Shown: positions 21,901 through 30,869 of the stretch, piece by piece
How the letters are laid out: every line of letters begins with the position of its first letter
Position numbering within the stretch: position 1 is the stretch's first letter
Assembly: GCF_000234665.1 (NCBI RefSeq)
Contig: NC_018316.1
Location: forward strand, 124,001 to 188,000
Direction of reading: 5' to 3'
From: Leishmania mexicana MHOM/GT/2001/U1103
Taxonomy: Eukaryota > Euglenozoa > Kinetoplastea > Trypanosomatida > Trypanosomatidae
DNA: 64,000 nucleotides
Program-made: the position numbers and the translations under genes
Notes under the pieces: generated by a model
Told to the model about the DNA's origin: nothing
Database searches by the model: none
What the model saw: only the letters and a program-made list of their open reading frames with translations

Positions 21901-22120
21901 GCCGCACCAAACGGCGGCCTATCGCCGCCACAGTCGCTGCCGAAACGGCCACCGCCACCAATGTCACCACACTCATGGCGAGCGCCGCTGCCGCGGTCGG
22001 GATCAGCGGCTGCTGCCTGTGGAGCGTCAGCAACAGTCGTCGACGTTCTCCCATACTGAGGCTGCCCCAGGTGCGCGAGGCAGCAACAAGCGGGTCGTCC
22101 CCGCTGACGACGGCGGTTAA
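15953..22120 (+). CDS. Very large low-complexity protein with a cysteine cluster, function unknown
   Basis: This encodes 2,055 residues from ATG 15953, the first in-frame ATG; a GTG lies 13 codons upstream. Most of the protein is Ser/Ala/Pro/Thr-rich and probably disordered, with poly-Gly around 19717-19750 and His/Arg-rich stretches near 20085-20200. Two less degenerate islands occur. The first, near 20690-20970, reads SDYYTPCPVCHPAMRTV, followed by a run of alternating Ser and Cys, then CIFCSDA; these paired cysteines could bind metal, but no known zinc-finger spacing is matched. The second, near 21636-21800, contains YNRFMRQRLLCVRVNDKITY then IDPKVATCAARLLVGAALL and a charged helix; it looks folded. 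No signal peptide or membrane span is evident. Function is unassigned. Confidence 0.78.
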   Translation: MPRPSPFLPSDIVAPPATAAEASAAASPPTSTSLSTSQGAVFGRACGDADECSSRRSSISTPLTSTSDAQQWMRGNPIVAPLPGPATEQLNFAESHAFAIAVPSETKAGKSRNTPSTLHPRGRRGHAHGDAAGASTPRKAISINDVKSSRSTGCGGGRSTRPEALQALRQVPGTRCTASLTPLRTTSSPATPSTAAGVSESKDANHRPARRSRINKKAAEAGALRRGRRLPCAAAPTSSTADTSTPALCRRQNMIPSMMPSAHHRQRRRLSSPASSAPSLTTQHASAVNQHEVKTGATSVRARAALTTPTTTALPASERLCSPAADRREVAEAQRGGAGGMSEVFTDIASAAAGAGEKDLQRACVEGRSSSSAEDDDAGRGGSACTRSPAASVNPSGAAIAPTTHQLRFLHECRVSSNNASTASSAPPASPTWLHTPPLPMNFSSRCHHGAHRYVDENRVALTRAGGANDVQSPSSPLTPTVFCVFALPHHRHHCQVQQASSLRSADDSSMPWRESRCDFSRVEQVSPITAGEMQEPCVTDHRISRPPAFLATVARASSSAATDQLSAEGVDAAWWIGSTMGTSPPTPLHASFDVFAQSSAAVSPLSAFSAAQTAPRPAAAPRSTTDRPMVSVRPRNETSTHGKSRFPPALERQVRAAAAAPIARFGDDEYCLGPQPEHATPHISAAKFSSIDPPRASDAPPSVEKARAASGHPSTSLELEGNDRAVIRAAAVAAEAEGGAPQPASSSSLKPQSVIPMIAAAAAASVSQLSHTPAIMLTTPLVGFSSRSPAPVVNSCASPIPPQWHPHHPMPPLHQLSAGSTPSVYGDTGSGGGVVGGVGSNITASTTRSPLPERPRLRTPPHQTACMPATRISGEGHRADSSSRMSIIGGGGGVPPPHQSVPFLLSHSAWKSGGRKRPKSPSPSRSPSAQCSGGIDGTEGDSAEGVAGAVGKHQHQPPPCCLTAFKGLVSDSHTPVGFGSVTTDSDGATPQATSVSPPPQRQHLKSHSGDIFATTTTAARPPMTALGPVMRPRPRQRTSSNGSDTATSTPSPLPMAIASPDMAPTLGTFSASSTFTGFDPAPSCILAAGPRSASISGKVYVHSLTTSPPPRHRSVGSASSLSSMGAFAFNDASTVPVMHNGVLSRVVAYVPLSTASSNPRNRIGGRVGGGAENGADDVVHGDEDEDYLEDGGAGTCKTPQGGNGRRWRVTSSGCGVGAHCCGKPVRLKPGTAIETAIQPGPYARHLSWVPFCAGGGGGGGGGGASAGFSRAGVTNTAAAAAQVGDDRRWSGSEDLVTWLSCAASFTASSTSASTTYASSSFGTVPCDDEHVRHWSSQQHSTSDSGDDSLLDSSAEAEESEDGLAVCTLYAAAPRHYHYRRTVHPPASCDAVLQRRREKRHHRYVRVHHPRRQHRSLSSSPATGRDAVKGAEQAQAERPLPTFTMDVNGTAARPILHVDPAADENVNAGAHNGPCHRPVVTALPGTFVPYSPHLSTSSLLYYDDVCSDDVDDVYYQIEKRLFPVADEAGQSLCRAFRSSPPPPPQTPAAAASASPTGDTRETPHDGSDEPSIDALFTVLNVPLRLNLRGGFHLSDYYTPCPVCHPAMRTVADDTASGLDATASSCSCSCCSCLCSSVCFRSTKRSTLSSRAMSRMSGGTSLGSTQCIFCSDASAKASAPGFAKGLRQMTPPPPPPAPAVLAVRQPGVPSAAKATQPYGVGTATSVSDTLSSLLLQHGDVTRRCDAGRRERKAAAARTAGSHRATAAGGLAPSTFTARSARPYASGATDNPLLLPKWMQGFPPAPATQRPTKSAAVLAPATGNDIEDKVRGRKDGSRGTRGSGDPGRLPPPLVVTAAHRHSSYRRQRVRHPPAAVTAHRRQARYRGGGVGDGALRSQYNRFMRQRLLCVRVNDKITYIDPKVATCAARLLVGAALLAEKTKEEVERERRHRVAAVDGDASGAAAAVDARGAPTETSSAPPASQQPHQTAAYRRHSRCRNGHRHQCHHTHGERRCRGRDQRLLPVERQQQSSTFSHTEAAPGARGSNKRVVPADDGG

Positions 22121-24566
22121 CATCGCATGGATGCGTCAGGTGAGCCATTGGCGGCTTTCCACCACGCTCTCAGGACGTGTCGGGATGCGGGTGCGAGTAT
22201 CACACGAAAGCCGCACATACAGCACCCACAGCAGAAGAGCCAAGCGATGCAGCGAGTGCCCGAGCTCAGCGGATGAAGTGGGCGCGGCGGACGTGCCTAG
22301 GTGGTCAAACAGCAGCGGTGAATCGAGGTGAGAGAAGCAGCAACAGCACCTCCCTCCGCTCTCGCGTGATCTCGAGCCGCGCCCCATTCTCGATGAAGGT
22401 GCATCGCGTGCCATAGTGATCGAGGCGCTGACGAGCGTGGACAAGGACGGCTCAGCAGAGAAGACGGTGCTGATGCCGGAGCAGCCGCGCCTGGGTCGCC
22501 GAGGATCCTCGCTCCCCCTTCACAGGCATTTTCAAGGCGATCCTTGCACCAGAACGCCGTCCCTGGCGACACCATCCGCAAGTGCAGGTAGGTGCCGAAG
22601 TAGCCAGCACGTGCTCTCGACGGAGCAGCGGGAAAGGGGGCGCTGGCAGTCATGCCCTCCGTCTCTCTCTCGGCCCCTGCCCCGCCCCTCACAGGTGGTA
22701 TTCCACGTGGCCCCCGTACGTCACCCGCTCTCTCGCGCGAAGAGGACGAGAGAGATAGAGAGACTGGTCAAGGCGCCAGAGGCGGAGGGAGAGTCGTGGA
22801 TGTGCACGTGACAGCACGGCGGCGGGCGCAGAGAGAAGTGGACGTGCTGCTTCTGTCGGTTGCTGTCACCGGTGATGGCGATGGTTGACCTTCAGCACCA
22901 CAGCCACCACCACCACCACCGGCCCTCTTTACCCTTTTCGGTGTCGGTCGCCAGATCGCCCCCCCCCTCCCTCCTGCACAGACACTCGTAAGCGGAAGCG
23001 GCAGGGGGATGTCTGCATCCCCTGTCTGCCTCCGAAGTGACCCCGCACGTGCCCGTCGAATATCCTCTCCGACACGTCTGCCGCTCGCAGCACTTAGCAC
23101 GTATCTAAGCATACGGGAGAAGAGGCGAGAGGCTCACACGACGGACAGGCAATTCGTATCACCCGTCTCGGTCCGCGGCTGGCAGCGGAACAGCCTGGCC
23201 CGCGCATGACTCGCTAACCACTGCACTCGCCCGAAAGCATCAACCTCCACGACGCACGGCCTGCGTACGGGCCTCACTGGTATCGCCTTGAGGCTAAGCG
23301 TGTGGGTTATGCCCTGACGTATGCGCCTGGAGTCGGCGACGGTACGTCTCTCACGCGATCTCTCTCTCCACACCTCTCCTCCCCTCCCCCGAAAGTCTTC
23401 GACCCGACACACGACACACACGCACATATATATATATATGTATATATCACGTGGAAGAGGGTGGAGACGCAACGCGCACAAATTCGTTCTCGAACAGACA
23501 ACAACAGACAAACCGTCGAGTCCGCATCCGCGGCTCGTACAACGGATTATTTACCGCTGCTTCGCTGCTACTGCTGCTGTTTCTCTTCTCGCTCTACACA
23601 TCTCTATCTATATATATATATATATATTAGTCTGCAGCTGTCTACCTGTCTCCCTCGCCGCACCACCACCCCCTCCCCTCTTTCACACCGCCGCTTGAAC
23701 TTGTTGTCGCCAACGTGACCGGACCGTTCCTTTTCTTTGGGGGGAGGGAGATTGATTGGTAGCTTGTGTGTGGGTGTGTGTGTGTGCCCCGGGTGAGGTG
23801 TGGACCTTTGTTCGCCTTTCTTCCGTTTCTCAGATTCTCTGCGAGGCTGTGCAGTCGACCGTTTCCGCGCGTGGGCGTGTCGAGACCCGTCGTCCTCGGC
23901 CTGGTTGTTTGCTTGCTGTCGTTGCTGGCGCCTTTTGTTCGACCGTGTCGCCCAAAAAAAAAAAAATTGCTTCGTGTGACTTGTCTGTCTGCTGTGGCCG
24001 TCCATCGAGGCAGTGAGCGTGTTGCGGTGTTGTCCGTGGGTGCTGAGCACGGCGTCTTCTCCGGTTTCGTTCGAATCTGCCACACTCCTCTCAGCACCGC
24101 CTTCATCTCCTCACCATCTCCCGCACGACTCTTTGGAAGCCAAGGAAGTAGTCGCACACCACTTGCCGGCACACGCACAACCACAGACATCCACACAAGA
24201 AGGTAGCCGCACAAGTAGCCTCAGCAGCAGCGGCAGCCGTCACATCGTCGACACTACCCGCGCCTTCTCCCTCTCCCTTTCTCGCTCGCTCGCTCGCTCT
24301 CGTACATCCGCAGCGGCTCACTGCGTCGCCTCCAAAGCCCTTCTTCCCCCTTCCCCTACCCCAGATTATCTCTCGCCAGGGCTTCTTCGCCATTCCCCCA
24401 CCATCACCACCGCCACCCCCCCCCCGGGGCAAGTCCCTCTCACGAGTGCAGCACCTGCTGAGAAGCACGTCAGCTGGCTGGCTCCCCCCCCCCTTGCCCC
24501 TTTTCCTCCCTCACACCTTATACCTCGTCGTTGTGAAGGCTTCACGGCCACGGCCGCACGAACAAA
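22121..24566. other. Long intergenic spacer, 2.4 kb
   Basis: No gene is seen. The spacer contains TA repeats at 23425-23448 and 23615-23638, a GT-rich run near 23765-23786, a run of about 13 A at 23954-23966 on the plus strand, a repeated GCTC tract near 24284-24300 and C homopolymers near 24418-24426 and 24485-24494. The last 300 bases are pyrimidine-rich and likely carry the splice acceptor of the NOT2-like gene. The A-run could be the tail of an old retroposon, but no body could be defined. Confidence 0.6.
24484..24537 (+). promoter_or_regulatory. Polypyrimidine tract and candidate splice acceptor of the NOT2-like gene
   Basis: C/T-rich sequence from 24484 to 24529 is followed by TTGTGAAG, with AG at 24536-24537, some 30 bases before the ATG at 24567. 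Confidence 0.4.
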
Positions 24567-25079
24567 ATGGCGAACCGCTTCAACCCGCATCAGCACCCGA
24601 TGCAGCAGCCCGGTGATGGCAACCAGGCGCAGTCCTTCTTCTACCACCCCGCAAGCGCGCCGCAGCAGCAGCAGGTTTATCAGGCCTATCCTCAAGGCTT
24701 CCCACCGCTGCACCTCATGGCACCGCAGCAGCAGGTGCAGTTCTTGCAGACCCTCAACGAAGCGCAACGTCGCCAGGCGCTACAACAACAGCAGCAGCAG
24801 CAACAACAGCAACAGGAGATGAAGAACCGCGCTGGCGGCGCCCTTGCGCAGCAGCAGCAGCAACAGCAGCAGCAACACCCTGGCTTTACTCGCCTGTCGG
24901 CAGCTGAACTGCTGCTTCTTCAGCAACAACAACAACAGCAGCAGCAGCAGAATCAAGAACGGGAGCTGAGGCAGCGGCTTGGTCTGCCGGAAGGCGCGAT
25001 GCTGGCCAACTACGGTGGGAACGCGAGCAACGCGACGGCTGCAAACAATTTCCTTGCCAATATCACTTTAGCCCAGATG

Positions 25080-25120
<41 letters not shown>

Positions 25121-26282
25121 TCAGCAGCAGCTCTCCCAGCTCCAATCCCAGCAGCAGCAGCAGCAGAGTACGCAGCAGCAACAGTTGGCTGCTCTGATGG
25201 CGGCCGGTAAGGTCAGTGCAGGCACTGCGGCACCCACTGCTGGTATGGGCGGTGCCGGTGCGATGATGCTGCTCTCCAGCGCTGTCGGTCCCCAACTTGA
25301 CCCCGCAATTGCTGCCGCGTCCCCAGCGATGCAGCAGCAGCCGGTGGCCGCTGCCGCCCCCGGCAACTCCAGCACAGTCCCCGCGGCAGCAACGTCGGTG
25401 GCGCCACCTGCTGCAGGTCCCGCCGCCGGTGGCACTGGACCCGCTGCCGCAGCAGCAGCAGCCACGGGGAAGGGAAAGATAGAGGTGGACGACGAATACG
25501 GCTTGAAGCAGCTGGTGAAGGTGGTGCAGCCACCGCTGCCCATGTCCACCACGCCGTACGTGCCCTCCGCGGATGAGCCGACAGACCCGGTGTCTGGGCG
25601 CCCGATCAGCCAGCAGGACGCCGACGAGCTGAACTTCACCTTTATCACCCGTGGGGTCGATATCACCCAAATCGGTCTCTCGGTCACGGAGGAGGGGTGG
25701 CTGCACACGACCCTCGCCACGCTGCCGCTCGACTCGTACGAGTACTACATCCTGCCCGAGTTCAAGATCCCAGACAGCTACAAGAAGCCGCGGCCCAAGT
25801 CCCTCTCCATGAAGTCGTTCCATCAGTTCAAGGAGGAAACACTCTTTTACATCTTCTACAGCATGCCACGTGATGTCCTGCACCTGGCCGCGGCCCGCGC
25901 ACTCTATGAGCGTGGCTGGCGGTACCACAAGCGTGTCCAGCACTGGTTGCACCCAGTGAAGGCAGACGACGGGTCCCTCATGGAGAAGATCACAACGGGG
26001 CCGGACGGGCAGAAGATCTTCACTGGCACGTACACTGTCTTTCAACCGAACGAGTGGAAGCAGGTGCGCACGCAGCCGAACCATGTCATCGCGGCCGCCG
26101 ACATCGAGGAGCAGAGTGCGTTGGTAGCTGCTATGGAAGAGGCGGCGCGACAGCAGTCTCAGCGCGCACGCAACAAGGCGGCGCACGGAGCTAGCGGCGG
26201 CAGCAGCGCTGCTGCCGCCGCCGGCTCCAACGGCAACAACGGCAGTAGTGCCGGCAACAGCACTCCCTCGGCGAGCGCGTGA
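24567..26282 (+). CDS. NOT2: NOT2-like subunit of the CCR4-NOT complex, polyglutamine-rich
   Basis: This encodes 571 residues from ATG 24567 (context AAAATGG). The N-terminal 215 residues are extremely Gln-rich, with CAG/CAA runs of up to about a dozen, followed by an Ala/Pro-rich linker to about residue 300. The C-terminal third matches the NOT2/NOT3/NOT5 family: VDITQIGLSV (about residue 363) parallels the 'TLGLNL' box of NOT2, and the NOT box follows with KEETLFYIFYSMPRDVLHLA, AARALYERGWRYHKRVQHWL, and a GTYTVFQPNEWKQVRT strand (about 430-503). NOT2 is a scaffold of the CCR4-NOT deadenylase module, acting mainly in cytoplasmic mRNA decay. The 'IGLSV' box favours NOT2 over NOT3/5, which would carry an N-terminal coiled coil not seen here. 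The C-terminal tail of about 40 residues is Ala/Gly/Asn/Ser-rich. Confidence 0.82.
24783..25193 (+). repeat. CAG/CAA trinucleotide tracts inside the NOT2-like gene
   Basis: Runs of CAG interrupted by CAA lie around 24783-24816, 24849-24876, 24921-24951, 25081-25118 and 25150-25188. They encode the polyglutamine N-terminus and are likely length-variable between strains. The CAA interruptions reduce but do not abolish slippage. Confidence 0.85.
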
Positions 26283-26948
26283 GCACACGTCGGAGAGCGG
26301 CGCAAAAGGGAGAGCAACACGGTCAACGCACGCGCTGGGTAGTGCCTTCCCTGCACGTGCCAGGCAATTCCATCGAGGACGTCTTCCCCTCTTCCATTGG
26401 ATTTCTTTGTCTGCGCCCGTGTCTGTCCCCCGGCACTGGGGGGAGAGATGCAAGGGGGGGTTGGCGGCACAGGCGGGACGACATCGGCGTGCCGCGCACG
26501 AGGCGGAGTCGTGTCGGTGGGACGTCCATGTTTTCTGCCTCTCGTCCTTCTGAACTCCTTTTCGTTTTCCCTGCGCCTCTTCTCTGTTAGAGTTGTCGGT
26601 GCATGTCCATGTGCACTGTGGGGTGGCAATTGGAGAGGGGGAGAGGCGGTGGAGGTTTCCGTGGTGGTGCTGGCCGTCGGTGTACTGTGCGTTTATACCA
26701 TCCCTCACTTCCTCACTCACTCACACACACTCTCTCCTGTCTGTTGTTGGCTTCGTGCTCCGTCTTCGCTGTGTTGCTCAGCACGAGTGGATCTGACCTC
26801 TCGTGCCCCCTTATCTTTATACCTTTGCCTGTCCGTCTGTCTGTCGTATGGTTGCTTGCCTGTGTACTCTCCTCGTGTATGGCCCCCCTCCTCCCCTGTG
26901 CATGTGCGTTCATCTCTCTGGTGGCGATGAGGCGGCTGTTGTCTCAGT

Positions 26949-26973
26949 ATGTGTGTGTGTGTGTGTGTGTGTG
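26949..26973. repeat. GT microsatellite
   Basis: About twelve GT units in the 3' UTR region of the NOT2-like gene. Similar short GT/CA runs recur through most spacers of the window. Confidence 0.9.
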
Positions 26974-27104
26974 ACCATGGCAGACGCCCATGTCGTCTTG
27001 GCCCGATGCCTGCACGCGCCCTTTGCCCAGTCGTTGGTTCTCCCCTCCCTCCCACTCTCTCTCTTCATGGTTTGTGTGGCACTGCTGTCGTGATCACACT
27101 GGAT

Positions 27105-27130
27105 GAGGAGGAGGAGGAGGAGGAGGAGGA
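27105..27130. repeat. GAG trinucleotide repeat
   Basis: About eight GAG units, purine-only on the plus strand and therefore opposite in polarity to the surrounding pyrimidine-rich spacer. Confidence 0.9.
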
Positions 27131-27984
27131 CGACGACACCGGCGTGCGCGTCTCGGCATCTGCGCTGGGAAGGCGTTCGTCGTCTCCCCATCTGTATGCC
27201 CCCCCCTCCCCTCCCTGCCTTTTTTTAGCGTTCTGTGCTGCACCAGCGCCTTGGCTCTTCTTCCCTTTCCTTTCCTTTGGTGCCGGCCCCGTCTGGCCGT
27301 CTGACCGTCTGACCGTCTCCCTGGCGGTGCGGTGCCGTGGCGACAACTTTTCGGTGATTGTCTGGTGCTCTCATGTGGTACGCTCACGTGCGCGCGTCTG
27401 TGCACCGCACGCACATGCGCCACATTTGTTTGGTTTAGCAACGTCGTGAGCTGAATATGTAACACGACTCGTAAGGGCAAGTGTGAACCTATTAACAACA
27501 ACGACGCAAGCGCACCAGGCAGACCCCCTCTGCCCTCTCCCTCACCGACGCGAATACACACACACACACCATACATCTATGTAGAATACATCCTGCACCA
27601 CCTCGTCGGCCGCTCTCTCTCTGTGGATGCGCAGTCTGGGAGGGGGCAGGGACGACAACTGCGTAGAAAGCGAAAGCCAATGGTCTGTGTGTGTATGGTG
27701 ACAGGCTGGGTTGTGGTGTTTAATGAGGCCGGCTATCTGTCTCTGCGCCTCCCTCCCCACCCGCGAGCAATCGCGTCATGCCCGCACAGGGGGGGAGAGC
27801 GGTGAGGCACAGGTCTCCGTCCTGCTGCCTTCCCTCGGTGTGGCTGCCCACCTCCTCCCGAATTCTTCCGCCACCGCCATCCCTTCTACGCCCTCTCCGT
27901 GGCTGACCCGCTAACACGCGCAGCAAGCCCATAGCACGCATTCACATCCTTCTGTGCATGTGTTGTTTCTCCGCGCTTAGCATC

Positions 27985-28018
27985 CTCTCCCGCAACCCCC
28001 CTCCCCGCCGCTCCGCAG
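27985..28018 (+). promoter_or_regulatory. Candidate spliced-leader acceptor for the GST-like gene
   Basis: A C-rich pyrimidine tract ends in CTCCGCAG with AG at 28017-28018, 21 bases before the ATG at 28040. Confidence 0.5.
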
Positions 28019-28039
28019 GCCACCTACGCTGCTGTGCAG

Positions 28040-29137
28040 ATGGTTGTCTCACTCATTGGGCCGCTGGACTCGCCGTACGTGCAGCGCACGCTGCTCGTCG
28101 CCGCGTACGCCGGTATTCAGCTGAAGCTGGTGCCGATCCAGGTTGGGAGGGAGAACGATACAGAGGAGTACCGCCTCAACTGCCACCCCATGCAGCGCGT
28201 GCCGGTCATGAAGACGGATGAGGGGTACCTGTTCGAGTCCAACGCGATGATCCGCTACTTGGCGCGCACGGAGGTCATGCTGGTGTCCGTGAGCGCCGGG
28301 GCGAATAATGAGAAGATCCCGCACCCGCAGTACCCGATCCCGTACGCCATGTATGGTCACTCGCTGCTGGAGTCCACGCAGGTGGACAGCTGGCTTGATT
28401 TTGCCATCATGCGCATCGACTTCTACACACGACAGTTCTTCGCGTACGAGCACAAGACGGGGCCGAGGCCGGCCGCCGACATGAAGGCGCTGCTATGCAA
28501 GAACCTCGACGGACTCGAGCGGCGTTTAGCCTACCTGAAGGAGGCTTGCCGCGCGCTCGTACAGCAGTCCGGCTCGCTGACGGCGCGCTCCGTCATGACG
28601 GACGAGGAGCTGGTCTGGAACGAGGAGGACTACATGGCGTCCCGCGCGACACGTGATTCGCGCCTCAGCTCCGTGTACAACGTAGCCGGGTCGATTCGGC
28701 ATCGCCTCATGGAAAAGGAACGGCAGGAGCGGGAGAAGCAGCTGATGTTCATCAAGAAGACCACCGACGAGGCGCTCGGCAAGGAGGAGGGCGCCGACGA
28801 CCCTCAACAGTCAAGCCGTCGCCCGTCAATGTCGCGGGACAGCATGGCTATCTCGGCAACGCCGCGCGCGTCGGTGCTGATGTCGGCTCGCAGCACCATG
28901 GGCAGCGCCGCCTCCGTCGTCCAGCGCCATGATCTGATCTTCCTTGTCGGGGGCTCGCTGACGGCTGCGGATCTCGTGATGGCCATGTCGCTCCACGGTG
29001 TCCTGTGCTGCCAAGAGTTGAAGCCGGTGCTTACTTCTAAGTATCCGAACTCGTTCAAGTACTACAAGAGTGTGCTGATGCTACCTGTTGCGGCGGAGGT
29101 GAGGAAAGCGATTCGCCTCAACATCATCAAGGAGTAG
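28040..29137 (+). CDS. GST-fold protein resembling the N-terminal half of eEF1B-gamma
   Basis: This encodes 365 residues from ATG 28040. The N-terminal thioredoxin-like half is clear: an opening beta strand and helix, EEYRLNCHPMQRVPVMKTDE with the cis-Pro of the GST fold, then YLFESNAMIRYLAR, the FESNAI box characteristic of eEF1B-gamma and related GST-like modules. The all-helical C-terminal half is recognisable at SLTAADLVMAMSLHGVL and KYPNSFKYYKSVLMLP near the end. Between these lies a charged, Ser-rich insertion (about residues 175-290) not usual in GSTs. The C-terminal eEF1B-gamma domain is absent, so this is not canonical eEF1B-gamma. Such stand-alone modules often act as assembly partners in elongation-factor or aminoacyl-tRNA synthetase complexes; enzymatic glutathione transfer is possible but no catalytic Tyr/Ser/Cys is obvious at the N-terminus. 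Confidence 0.75.
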   Translation: MVVSLIGPLDSPYVQRTLLVAAYAGIQLKLVPIQVGRENDTEEYRLNCHPMQRVPVMKTDEGYLFESNAMIRYLARTEVMLVSVSAGANNEKIPHPQYPIPYAMYGHSLLESTQVDSWLDFAIMRIDFYTRQFFAYEHKTGPRPAADMKALLCKNLDGLERRLAYLKEACRALVQQSGSLTARSVMTDEELVWNEEDYMASRATRDSRLSSVYNVAGSIRHRLMEKERQEREKQLMFIKKTTDEALGKEEGADDPQQSSRRPSMSRDSMAISATPRASVLMSARSTMGSAASVVQRHDLIFLVGGSLTAADLVMAMSLHGVLCCQELKPVLTSKYPNSFKYYKSVLMLPVAAEVRKAIRLNIIKE

Positions 29138-29942
29138 CAAGGGAGGGAGCGGAAGGGAAAGGCATCTGGCTGACGGGTAGCGGCTGCACTGACAGAGAGC
29201 CGAATTAATGGCAGGAGGCAGCCTCACGGGGCTGGGGCGCTGCTGTGACACACGGCACTGCAGCTGTGTACACATGCCTCTTTCTCGTCGTGGCGGTGGC
29301 AACGGTGACTCTGAGGCTCCCTGATGTGAAAAGGCATGGGTGTGGTGGGCCTTCAGTCCGGTCGCTGTCGCACCTTCCAGGCATCCGTGCTGCCCTGGTG
29401 CGCCCCCCCCCCTCTTCCACTGGTACCTCTTCGAGCCATCAACGGCCTCCGGCTCTCAGTCTCTCTCGCCTGGGCTCTCTTACTTCTATAGATCTCTATT
29501 TCTCTGTGTCGCTCTTCTCGAAAAGGCGGTGCCGAGGCGGTGCATGTCGACTGTGCAGCAGAGCCCTCTCTCTAACGACGCCTCCCCTCCCCCTCCTCCT
29601 CCTCGCCCCACCAACCCCGCGGTCCTCTCCCCTTCCCCCGACTTCGCCAACGCGCATGATCGTTGTGGGAGGAGGGAGGGGGGGACTGTTCTCGTTTCTT
29701 TCGATTTACATCATCGTTGTTCTTCGGTTTTGCTTGCCTGCTCGTCGCCCGCGTCGTTGTGTGTGCGCGTGCGTGCGTGTTGGTGAGCATTCGGCCTCAA
29801 CCACTCCCACTCGCTCTCGCCACCCCTTCCTCTCGCTGACCCACCTCGTGCCACTACCAACGGCAGGCCTGTGCGCGTCGTTCCCCTGCACCATAGTCAG
29901 AGACGAGAGAGCGACAGGCGCCGGGCACGCCTCCCCTCACCG

Positions 29943-30019
29943 TTGTGTGTGTATGTGTCTGTGTGTCTGTCTGTCTGTGTGTCTGTCTGTCTGTGTGTCT
30001 GTCTGTGTGTGTGTGTGTG
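29943..30019. repeat. Compound TGTC/TG microsatellite
   Basis: Alternating GTGTGTCTGTCTGTC blocks in tandem with a terminal GT run, in the spacer between the GST-like and two-segment membrane protein genes. Confidence 0.9.
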
Positions 30020-30814
30020 GTGCCTCGATCTCAGCTCCTTCGCTTTTCATTGTTCACGTCGACGACCCTCCCTCCCCTCCCTACTCCCTGCACGCGTGCG
30101 CGTCCCTTCTCTGCCCTTCTGCCCAGCGCTGTGGCTGCTGGTCCACCTGTGTGTCATCGAAGCGAGGCGGCGGGTGTGCTGCTTGTGCCTTCATGCGCAC
30201 TCCATTCATTTCTCTCGCTCGCTTCTCCTTGGGTGCGCCGTTGGCTTACATCCTCGTAGGTCCTCACACATCCTCTGCCCACCACCGCCACTGTCCCACG
30301 CAGCTCCGGGCGTTACAGGGGGGAGGGGGCTCTGTCGCGTGTGTGTGCGTGTGTGTGTGTGCACAATGTGAGGTTGCAAGGCAGATCACCCCGTGGGTGT
30401 GCGGCACAACCCCTACCCCGGTGGAGGTCCTGCTCCTGCCGTTCGTGCAAGGCAGTGGAAACGGGAGAGGGGGAAGGGGGAGAAACACATGGCCACGATA
30501 AAGATGCGTGGCGCTCCGTGTGGCTGCAGTTTGGGAGTTGCGAGGTATTGAGTAGACACACACACGCGCATGGTCATCCGTTGCCGATGCGAACACCATG
30601 CGATGTTTCCTCCCTCCTGTCTCTCTGTTACTGCCCCTCCCCCACCCACCCACCCCCTTCCCGCGCTACTCTCTCCCTCACCGTCACTGTCCCATGACAT
30701 GTTTGCCTTCAAATCCCACGTGTGCGCGTATCGCTGTGCGGGTGTGCACTGAAGCGCAGCGTGAGCGGGTCATCCTCGCGACGTACTCGCTACCCGGCAC
30801 GACCACCCGCAGCG

Positions 30815-30834
30815 TCCTTTTTTTTTTTCGGAAG
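30815..30834 (+). promoter_or_regulatory. T-run and AG: candidate splice acceptor
   Basis: CCT followed by ten T's and CGGAAG places an AG at 30833-30834, 35 bases ahead of ATG 30870. Confidence 0.5.
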
Positions 30835-30869
30835 CGCGAAGCCGAAAAGGAGCGGCAGCGGTACAGCAC

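Larger units (their letters stand above)
26283..28039. other. Intergenic spacer with GT and GAG microsatellites
   Basis: This is the 3' UTR of the NOT2-like gene plus the 5' region of the GST-like gene. It holds a GT repeat at 26949-26973, a GAG repeat at 27105-27130, tandem CTGACCGTCTGACCGTCT near 27300-27318 and a CA run near 27557-27569. No supported gene. Confidence 0.65.
29138..30869. other. Intergenic spacer with TGTC/TG microsatellite
   Basis: The region is non-coding and C/T-rich. It holds a compound TGTC/TG repeat at 29943-30019, a GT run near 30338-30361 and CCCA repeats near 30645. A 418-codon open frame crosses it, but it is pure low-complexity sequence spanning the microsatellite and is rejected. 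Confidence 0.65.

Noticed and set aside
23425..23638. Possible CRISPR-like or structured repeat array
   Set aside because: Only TA microsatellites occur; there are no spaced direct repeats, and CRISPR arrays are not expected in a eukaryotic genome.
25068..26720. 550-codon antisense open frame over the NOT2-like gene
   Set aside because: It is antisense to a well-supported gene and yields poly-Leu opposite the CAG tracts.
29245..30501. 418-codon open frame in the spacer after the GST-like gene
   Set aside because: It crosses the TGTC microsatellite and consists of Cys/Val/Ser/Leu low complexity; overlapping frames are open too, as expected of stop-poor C/T-rich DNA.
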